Assembly (NCBI GenBank): GCA_900299075.1
Contig: OMIK01000100.1
Coordinates: 1-61,416, forward strand
DNA from: Chlorobi bacterium Chlorobi_1
Lineage (GTDB): Bacteria > Bacteroidota > Chlorobiia > Chlorobiales > Chlorobiaceae
Direction of reading: 5' to 3'
Length of the DNA stretch: 61,416 bases
A model generated the notes under the pieces. That model was not told where the DNA came from. It saw nothing but the letters and a program-made list of their open reading frames with translations, and made no database searches. Positions 56,079-61,416 of the stretch are shown here, in pieces (within the stretch, counting starts at the first letter, position 1; each line of letters opens with the position of its first letter). The translations under genes were made by a program, and so were the position numbers.

Positions 56079-56633
56079 ATGCACCATGAACCGGCCCACT
56101 GGGAGACCCTCTCCAGCACCTACCTTCACCGGAGGCCCTGGCTCACCCTTCGCCAGGACCGGGTGCGACTCGCCAACGGCCGGATCATCGACGACTACTA
56201 CATCCAGGAGTACCCGCCATGGGTGAACGTGCTGGCCCTGACCGCCGAGCGGGAGGTGGTACTCATCCGCCAGTACCGGCACGGCATCGGCAAGGTGCAT
56301 TACGAGCTTCCCGCCGGGGTGCACGACCGCGACGGGGAGAGCATCATCGATGCGGCACGTCGTGAACTGCTCGAGGAGACAGGCTACGGCGGCGGCAGCT
56401 GGAGCCCCTGGATGGAGCTGAGCGCCAATCCCGCCCTGCAGGACAACATCACCTACACCTTCCTGGCGGAGGGAGTGGTCCCCACCGGGCGCCAGGAGCT
56501 CGACGACACCGAAGAGATCTCGGTGCACACGGTGCCCATCGATGCGTTGCGCCGGATCGTGCTCGACGGCCGCATCATCCAGTCGCTGCACGTCGGCCCG
56601 GTGCTGAAGTACCTGATGCAGCTGCAGCCCTGA
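56079..56633 (+). CDS. Nudix hydrolase, ADP-ribose pyrophosphatase-like
   Basis: A 184-residue Nudix protein. The box reads ELPAGVHDRDGESIIDAARR followed by ELLEETGY, fitting G-x5-E-x7-RE-U-x-EE-x-G-U except that the first loop (G-VHDRDG-E) has one extra residue. The preceding strands (VNVLALTAEREVVLIRQYRHG) match ADP-ribose pyrophosphatases such as NudF, and the ESIIDAARRELLEE helix carries the metal-binding Glu residues. The substrate is unknown; ADP-ribose is likely. It overlaps no neighbour and shares its operon with the permease and a small unknown gene. Confidence 0.85.
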   Translation: MHHEPAHWETLSSTYLHRRPWLTLRQDRVRLANGRIIDDYYIQEYPPWVNVLALTAEREVVLIRQYRHGIGKVHYELPAGVHDRDGESIIDAARRELLEETGYGGGSWSPWMELSANPALQDNITYTFLAEGVVPTGRQELDDTEEISVHTVPIDALRRIVLDGRIIQSLHVGPVLKYLMQLQP

Positions 56634-56657
56634 CGCGCCCAAACGAAGGAGGCCACC

Positions 56658-56930
56658 GTGAAGAAACAGAAACAGCTCGACCTGCTCGAAACCGCCATTG
56701 CCGACCTCGGCTTCAGGCTGCGGTATGAAAAGGGCAGCTTCGTCGGCGGCGACTGCCGGGTGAAGGAGAACCGGGTCGTCGTGGTCAACAAGTTCCTGCC
56801 CGTCGAAGGCAAGATCGCCACCATCGCCGCCGTGATCCGCAAGATCAACCCGGCAGGGCTCTCCCCCGAGGTGGCCAGGGTTATCGACTCCCTTGCCGCC
56901 GCCGACCTGTTCAGCAACCGGGAGGAGTAA
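56658..56930 (+). CDS. Small conserved-looking hypothetical protein
   Basis: A 90-residue protein starting at GTG behind a good ribosome-binding site (GAAGGAGG). It is alpha/beta in character, starting with KKQKQLDLLETAIADLGFRL, then VGGDCRVKENRVVVVNKFLP and a helical end RKINPAGLSPEVARVIDSL. No catalytic motif or membrane segment is seen and I do not recognise the family. It lies 24 bases after the Nudix gene and converges with the ComEC-like gene, whose stop is 12 bases away. Confidence 0.65.
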   Translation: MKKQKQLDLLETAIADLGFRLRYEKGSFVGGDCRVKENRVVVVNKFLPVEGKIATIAAVIRKINPAGLSPEVARVIDSLAAADLFSNREE

Positions 56931-56942
56931 ACCCGATCCTCT

Positions 56943-59141
56943 TCAGAAGCTTGCCTGCACGGTTTTCGTACGAACCTCGACCCCCTGCCGTTTCACGGCG
57001 AACCTTCGAAGCAGCTCCCGCTGCGACGCCGGCATGAACTGCCCGGGAATCAGGAGCACCCGTCCGGGCCTTGCCGAACCGATCCACCCCTCCAGCTCGA
57101 GCCACTGCTTGCCCGTGAACCGGTAGACCCAGATCATCGCCACGTCGGCCCGTCCGGTCCGCACCTCCCGAAGGCGCCGCATCCCCGAGACCAGCAGCAG
57201 GGAGCGGCGCCGGCTGTCGATCCGGACAACCCGGTCGGCAAGCCTTGTCACGACCGCCGAGCGGAGCACCAGCGAACGCCCCCCGGAGTCGAGGCGCTGC
57301 GGCACCGGGGTGGCGTGCACGATCGAATCGGGCGAAAAGAGGCCGACCACCGCATTCGGCCGCTCCATGCCCCAGGCATCGGCCTGCCGGATGATCCGGG
57401 GCCAGGAGCGGGCCGTCCTGCCCGCATCGACCAGCACGGTCTCGCTGCCCGACGAGAAAAGCACCGCGACCTCCCTGCCGAGGTTCACCGTCAGTATCGC
57501 CGGAGCGGCTGGCGATGGCCGCAGGAGCTCACTCCAGAGCAGCAGGTTCGCCCCGACGAGCAGGGCGACCGCCGCCCTTCCCCAGGCATGGCGGATCAGG
57601 AACAGGGCAACGGCCGCAACCATGGCGTAGAAGAGCACGACCTGGAAGAGGTCCGGCCGCAGGCCGACGCTTGCCATGGGCATGCCGCTGAACAGGAGCG
57701 TGAAAAAGAGCGTCGCCCGGGCGAAGACCCATGAGCTGAGGGCGAACAGCGAAGCCGTCCAGCCGCCGAAAGCGTGGCAAGCGAACAGGGGAAGCGCGGC
57801 GTACATCGCCAGGTTCGAGAAGAGGACCACCGGAAGGTTGGCAAAGATGCCCGAGACGGAAAAGGTGCCGAAGAGAAGGGCGATCAGCGGCCCGACCCCC
57901 GCCATGGCCGAGATGCCGACGCAAAAGGCGCTCCACGTCGCCGCCGCCATGCGGCGTGCCATCCCACCTCCGGCAGGCACGATGCCCGACAAGGGCCGGT
58001 GCAGGGCGAGGATGCCGATGACGGCGCCGTTGGTCATCAGGAATCCGGCGTTGAAGAGGTCGAACGGGTCGAACAGCAGGATCAGCAGGTCCGACGCCGC
58101 CAGCGAGTTCAGGGCGAAGCTCCTCCGACCCAGTACGCCGCCTCCGATCATGACGGCCGACATGATCGCCGCGCGCCTGATCGACGGGGCGTTGCCGGTA
58201 ACGAAGCTGTAGGCCGCGAGCACCGCAGCGAACAGCACGAAGGCGGCCCACCGCCCCGGGCAGGTCCCCTTGAGGCGCTGCAGCAGAAGGTTCACCGCGA
58301 GGGCCAGCAGGGCCACGTGCAGCCCCGAGACGGCGATGACGTGCGCGGTGCCGGTTCGCCTGAAGGCTTCGCCCAGCTCTTCGGGCAGCAACTCCTGTTC
58401 GCCGAGGATCATCCCCTTGACGAATTCGCGCTCGCGGCCAGGCGGGAAATGCTGGTCGATGCTTCCGGCCAGATAGCGCCTCGCCGGGTTGACCACCGCC
58501 CCGTAGAAGCCGCCAGCCCTTCCCGGAGCCTCCCTGAGCAGGCACCAGGATCCGGGACAGAACAGCTGCAGCTGGATCCCCCGGTAACGGGCATGCAGCC
58601 TCGGATCGTATTCGCCCCGGTTGGCCGCCCTTGCAGGCAGCCCCGGCCGTCCCCGGACCCGGACGAACTCCCCCTCCTCGAGCCCGAAGCCGCTCCCGGG
58701 CGGCAGCTTCACCAGCACGCGTATCCGGTCGTCGAGCCGCGTCGTCCGTCCCTCATGGAACAGTTCGCGGACCCGCAGCCTGAATGCGAGACTGCCCCGC
58801 CCCGGCTCCGGCCGCCCCTCGACATCGCCGGAGAGGACAACCTCCCGGCCCGCCCAGGAGATCAGCGACGGGGAGGGGGCGAAGGCGAAACGGCTCGACG
58901 CCTGCAGGGCGAACGCCGACGCGACGGCGACGAGGTAGAGGATGGCGAGCGGCATGGGGACCCGGTCGGGCTTGCGGCGGATGCGGGCTGCGGCAGCCCC
59001 TCCGGCGGTAATGACGGCGGAGGTGAGGAAAAGCGCCAGCCATGCCCCGGACGGAACGGGCATCGAGGTCGCCATGAGTATGCCGGCAACGGCGCAACCG
59101 AGCAGCCGCAACGCCGGCAGGGAGGGGAGGATGTTCCGCAT
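56943..59141 (-). CDS. ComEC/Rec2-like membrane protein with degenerate C-terminal domain
   Basis: A 732-residue protein. Residues about 1-200 contain hydrophobic helices and an OB-like DUF4131 domain. Residues about 220-530 form the Competence domain: GTAHVIAVSGLHVALLALAV, GNAPSIRRAAIMSAVMIGG and ASDLLILLFDPFDLFNAGFLMT. ComEC passes single-stranded DNA through the inner membrane in transformation. The last 200 residues align with the metallo-beta-lactamase-like domain of ComEC, but the HxHxDH metal motif is replaced by FSPDSIVHA at about 599-607, so nuclease activity is likely lost. It is a single gene transcribed leftwards. Confidence 0.83.
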   Translation of the reverse strand: MRNILPSLPALRLLGCAVAGILMATSMPVPSGAWLALFLTSAVITAGGAAAARIRRKPDRVPMPLAILYLVAVASAFALQASSRFAFAPSPSLISWAGREVVLSGDVEGRPEPGRGSLAFRLRVRELFHEGRTTRLDDRIRVLVKLPPGSGFGLEEGEFVRVRGRPGLPARAANRGEYDPRLHARYRGIQLQLFCPGSWCLLREAPGRAGGFYGAVVNPARRYLAGSIDQHFPPGREREFVKGMILGEQELLPEELGEAFRRTGTAHVIAVSGLHVALLALAVNLLLQRLKGTCPGRWAAFVLFAAVLAAYSFVTGNAPSIRRAAIMSAVMIGGGVLGRRSFALNSLAASDLLILLFDPFDLFNAGFLMTNGAVIGILALHRPLSGIVPAGGGMARRMAAATWSAFCVGISAMAGVGPLIALLFGTFSVSGIFANLPVVLFSNLAMYAALPLFACHAFGGWTASLFALSSWVFARATLFFTLLFSGMPMASVGLRPDLFQVVLFYAMVAAVALFLIRHAWGRAAVALLVGANLLLWSELLRPSPAAPAILTVNLGREVAVLFSSGSETVLVDAGRTARSWPRIIRQADAWGMERPNAVVGLFSPDSIVHATPVPQRLDSGGRSLVLRSAVVTRLADRVVRIDSRRRSLLLVSGMRRLREVRTGRADVAMIWVYRFTGKQWLELEGWIGSARPGRVLLIPGQFMPASQRELLRRFAVKRQGVEVRTKTVQASF

Positions 59142-59253
59142 GCTGGGGGGAACGCGGTTGGTCCCGTGAATTTCCTTAAATTAGGCAGCTGTCAGTTCAG
59201 GGCTGCTTTAGTATATTCATTTTTTTTATCAACGGCACTAACCATAGAGACGA

Positions 59254-60123
59254 ATGCTGGTCAAAGAGATTCTCGAATCGAGCAACGAACCGATCTTCAG
59301 CTTTGAGTTCTGCCCCCCGAAAAAGCAGGAGGACTGGGACAATCTCTTCGCCACCATCACGAACCTCTCCCCTCTGGAGCCCTCCTACGTCAGCGTCACC
59401 TACGGTGCGGGCGGCTCGACCAGGGAGCGCACGCACAACCTGGTCACGAAGATCCAGAAGGAGACCGGCCTGACGGTCGTCTCGCACCTGACCTGCATCT
59501 GCTCGAGCCAGGAGGAGATCGGCGAGATCCTCGAGCTCTACCGTGAACACGGCATCGTCAACGTGCTGGCGCTGCGCGGCGACAAGCCGGCCGACGTCGC
59601 CACGATCGAAGAGGCGATCAAGGACTTCCCGCACGCCATCGACCTGGTCCGCTACGTCAAGGCGAACTTCCCCGAGATGGGCGTCGGCGTGGCCGGCTTC
59701 CCGGAAGGGCATCCGGAGACCCCGAACCGCATGAAGGAGCTCGAATACCTGAAGGAGAAGGTGGACGCCGGCGCCGACTACATCGTCACGCAGCTCTTCT
59801 TCGACAACCGCGACTATTTCGATTACGTGGAGCGCTGCCGGCTTGCCGGCATCGAGGTACCGGTCATCCCGGGCATCATGCCGATCACGACCAGGAAGGG
59901 GATGATCCGCATGTCCGAGCTGGCGCTCGGCTCGCGCATCCCGGCCCGCCTCCTCAGGCAGGTGCTGGAAGCGAAGGACGATGCGGAGGTTGCGGAGATC
60001 GGCATCGAGTGGGCCACCAGGCAGGTCCAGGAGCTCATCGACAACAACGTCAGGGGCATCCACTTCTACACCCTCAACCTCGCCGAAGCCACCCTGAAGA
60101 TCTTCAGGAACATCAGGAAGTAG
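59254..60123 (+). CDS. metF: 5,10-methylenetetrahydrofolate reductase
   Basis: Reduces methylenetetrahydrofolate to methyltetrahydrofolate for methionine synthesis, using FAD. The 289-residue (beta/alpha)8 protein has FSFEFCPPKKQEDWDNLF, YVSVTYGAGGSTRERT, SHLTCI, VLALRGDKP, VAGFPEGHPETPN, DYIVTQLFFDNRDYF and VPVIPGIMPITTR, all diagnostic. Upstream is a T8 tract and an AT-rich gap of about 110 bases shared with the divergent ComEC-like gene. A palindromic element follows. Confidence 0.97.
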   Translation: MLVKEILESSNEPIFSFEFCPPKKQEDWDNLFATITNLSPLEPSYVSVTYGAGGSTRERTHNLVTKIQKETGLTVVSHLTCICSSQEEIGEILELYREHGIVNVLALRGDKPADVATIEEAIKDFPHAIDLVRYVKANFPEMGVGVAGFPEGHPETPNRMKELEYLKEKVDAGADYIVTQLFFDNRDYFDYVERCRLAGIEVPVIPGIMPITTRKGMIRMSELALGSRIPARLLRQVLEAKDDAEVAEIGIEWATRQVQELIDNNVRGIHFYTLNLAEATLKIFRNIRK

Positions 60124-60165
60124 GCAAGGGACGTCAGGGATAACCAGAATAAATCAGGCAACGAC

Positions 60166-60305
60166 AAAGCCTTCATTAACCGTCGTGAGCGGCCCGAGAG
60201 CAAGGCGGACGGAGCACAGAAACCGGAGCGTACTCAGCGTACGTGAGGATTTCGAGCACCGACCAACGCAGCTATCGGACCGCGCAACAGGTTAACGAAG
60301 GCTTT
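60166..60305. repeat. ~140-bp element bounded by 16-bp inverted repeats (metF-lysA gap)
   Basis: The ends are AAAGCCTTCATTAACC (60166-60181) and its inverse GGTTAACGAAGGCTTT (60290-60305), matching at 15 of 16 positions. Nested arms GCGGCCCGAGAGC and GCTATCGGACCGC match in 11 of 13. A central CGTAC...GTACG hairpin lies near 60228-60244. The right end finishes on the first base of the lysA stop codon. Confidence 0.8.
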
Positions 60306-61416
60306 CACAGTTCGTTCTGCACGAGCTGCTCGTAGCTCTCCCTCCGGCGCATGAGCGTCGGCTCGCCGTTTTCGACCATCACTTCGGCCGGGCGGAGCCG
60401 CCCGTTGTAGTTGCTGCCCATCACCGAGGAGTAGGCGCCCGACGAGAGCACGGCCAGCAGCTCCCCCTCACCGGCATTGTCGATCATGCGCTGGCGGGCG
60501 AAGAAGTCGCTCGACTCGCAGACCGGGCCGACCACATCGGCCACGACGCTCTCCTCATGGCGCCTGACCGAAAGCACCTCGTGGTGCGACTGGTAGAGCG
60601 CCGGCCGGATCAGCTCGGTCATGCCCGCATCGACGATGAAGAACTCCTTGCCGATATGGTTCCGCTTCCGGTACTGAATCCTGGTCAGGAGCACCGTCGA
60701 GTTGGCCGCGATGAAGCGCCCGGGTTCGAAGATCACCGTCACCCCCTGCCCCTTGAGCATCGGCACCAGCTTTTCGGCGAAGCGCTCGATCGGCGTTGCC
60801 GGCTTCTGGGGATCGTAGGTCACCGGGAAACCGCCGCCCACGTCGACCCAGCGGATATCGAAATCGAGCGACCTGGCGGTCGCGAGCACGTCGAGCAGCT
60901 TCTGCGTGGCGGCAACGTAGTACTCGGGATCGAAGATCTGCGAGCCGATATGCATATCGAGCCCATGCAGCGAGAGGTTCGGCAGGGTCCGGAACAGCTC
61001 GAACACCTCGCCCAGTTCGGCCTCGTCGATGCCGAACTTCTCCTTGCTGTCGCCGGTGGTGATGTAAGGGTGGGTTTCGGCGGTGACGTTCGGGTTGATC
61101 CGGATGCCCACGGCGGCCACCTTGCCGAGGCGGCCGGCGACCCGGTCGATGGCACGAAGCTCCGAGACCGATTCGGCCTTCAGCATCAGCACGCCCGACT
61201 CCAGCCCGTACTCGATCTCCTGCTCGGATTTGCCGACGCCGGCCATGATGATGCGGTCGGGAGATACGCCGGCCTTGAGCGCCCTGAAGAGTTCACCGCC
61301 CGAGTTCACGTCGCAGCCGCACCCCTCTGCCGCCAGCGTCCGGATCACCGAAAGGTTGAAATTGGCCTTGACCGAATAGCAGGTGAAGTGCGGCAGGTCG
61401 GCGAAGGCGGCCTCGA
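60305..61416 (-). CDS. lysA: Diaminopimelate decarboxylase (partial, 5' end beyond the window)
   Basis: PLP enzyme that makes lysine from meso-diaminopimelate. The visible 370 residues start inside the N-terminal part: FTCYSVKANFN holds the PLP-binding Lys. Then come CGCDVNSGGELFRALKAG, VGIRINPNV, KFGIDEAELG, LHGLDMHIGSQI, WVDVGGGFPVTYD, FEPGRFIAANSTVLLTRI, FFIVDAGMTELIRPALYQSHHEV, GPVCESSDFFARQR and the catalytic-Cys-containing VCES. The open frame continues to the edge, so about 45-50 N-terminal residues lie outside. It converges with metF. Confidence 0.96.
   Translation of the reverse strand, partial: EAAFADLPHFTCYSVKANFNLSVIRTLAAEGCGCDVNSGGELFRALKAGVSPDRIIMAGVGKSEQEIEYGLESGVLMLKAESVSELRAIDRVAGRLGKVAAVGIRINPNVTAETHPYITTGDSKEKFGIDEAELGEVFELFRTLPNLSLHGLDMHIGSQIFDPEYYVAATQKLLDVLATARSLDFDIRWVDVGGGFPVTYDPQKPATPIERFAEKLVPMLKGQGVTVIFEPGRFIAANSTVLLTRIQYRKRNHIGKEFFIVDAGMTELIRPALYQSHHEVLSVRRHEESVVADVVGPVCESSDFFARQRMIDNAGEGELLAVLSSGAYSSVMGSNYNGRLRPAEVMVENGEPTLMRRRESYEQLVQNEL

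Overview
The window comes from a green sulfur bacterium (Chlorobiaceae, Chlorobium/Chlorobaculum type). The strongest marker is an intact bchU (C-20 methyltransferase of bacteriochlorophyll c/d/e synthesis) at 15675-16694, beside an ArsA/GET3-type ATPase. A cobalamin-domain radical SAM protein of the kind used in bacteriochlorophyllide tailoring lies at 8088. The DNA is GC-rich by eye. Codon bias is strong enough to give long antisense shadow ORFs, which are left out.

Layout. 1-7.2 kb: tmk, a HAD phosphatase with a fused beta-phosphoglucomutase/GH65 disaccharide phosphorylase, queA and ispD. 7.3-9.5 kb: two tRNAs, a hotdog thioesterase and the radical SAM protein. 9.7-14.8 kb (minus): aspS, dnaX and a YihY-type membrane protein; dnaX carries an A10 slippage tract followed at once by out-of-frame stops, so it should make tau and gamma. 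15-18 kb: a Fur-family regulator convergent with arsA-like/bchU. 18.3-22.6 kb: a compact molybdenum-cofactor operon (moaCB fusion, moeA, mobBA fusion, moaA). 22.6-34.1 kb (all minus): an accessory region with two related sets of genes (TetR, Crp/Fnr, DUF2141, UMF1-type MFS). The first set is mostly intact. The second has frameshifts and a nonsense codon, and a remnant of a second MFS copy remains. A TGAC-N4-GTCA dyad recurs next to the Crp/Fnr genes and upstream of likely targets. 34-40.7 kb: housekeeping genes (purQ, purS, pssA, panB, a lipoate/octanoyl transferase, a lipoprotein, a CoA-binding protein, ddl, a TPR protein). 40.8-46.7 kb: a TolC-MFP-ABC export operon with one ATPase and two permeases. 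46.8-48.1 kb: an OmpA-type lipoprotein and a SnoaL-like protein. 48.3-51.6 kb: a PhcB-like methyltransferase gene (broken) followed by an intact membrane hybrid histidine kinase, which looks like a quorum-sensing pair. 51.6-61.4 kb: lpxD, prs, rplY, an OppC-type permease, a Nudix hydrolase, a small unknown, a ComEC-like protein, metF and a partial lysA.

Beyond genes, the window holds short 9-nt-period repeats of a GGGAC-like core. They occur between genes (9.5 kb and 15.5 kb, the latter as two inverted arrays) and, in frame, inside the dnaX linker. A ~140-bp element bounded by 16-bp inverted repeats fills the metF-lysA gap. No transposase, phage gene or CRISPR array was seen.

The candidates most worth following are the PhcB/PhcS-like pair, the duplicated TetR/Crp/DUF2141/MFS cassettes with their shared operator-like dyads, and the 9-nt repeat family. 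All functional calls rest on reading the sequence without database searches.
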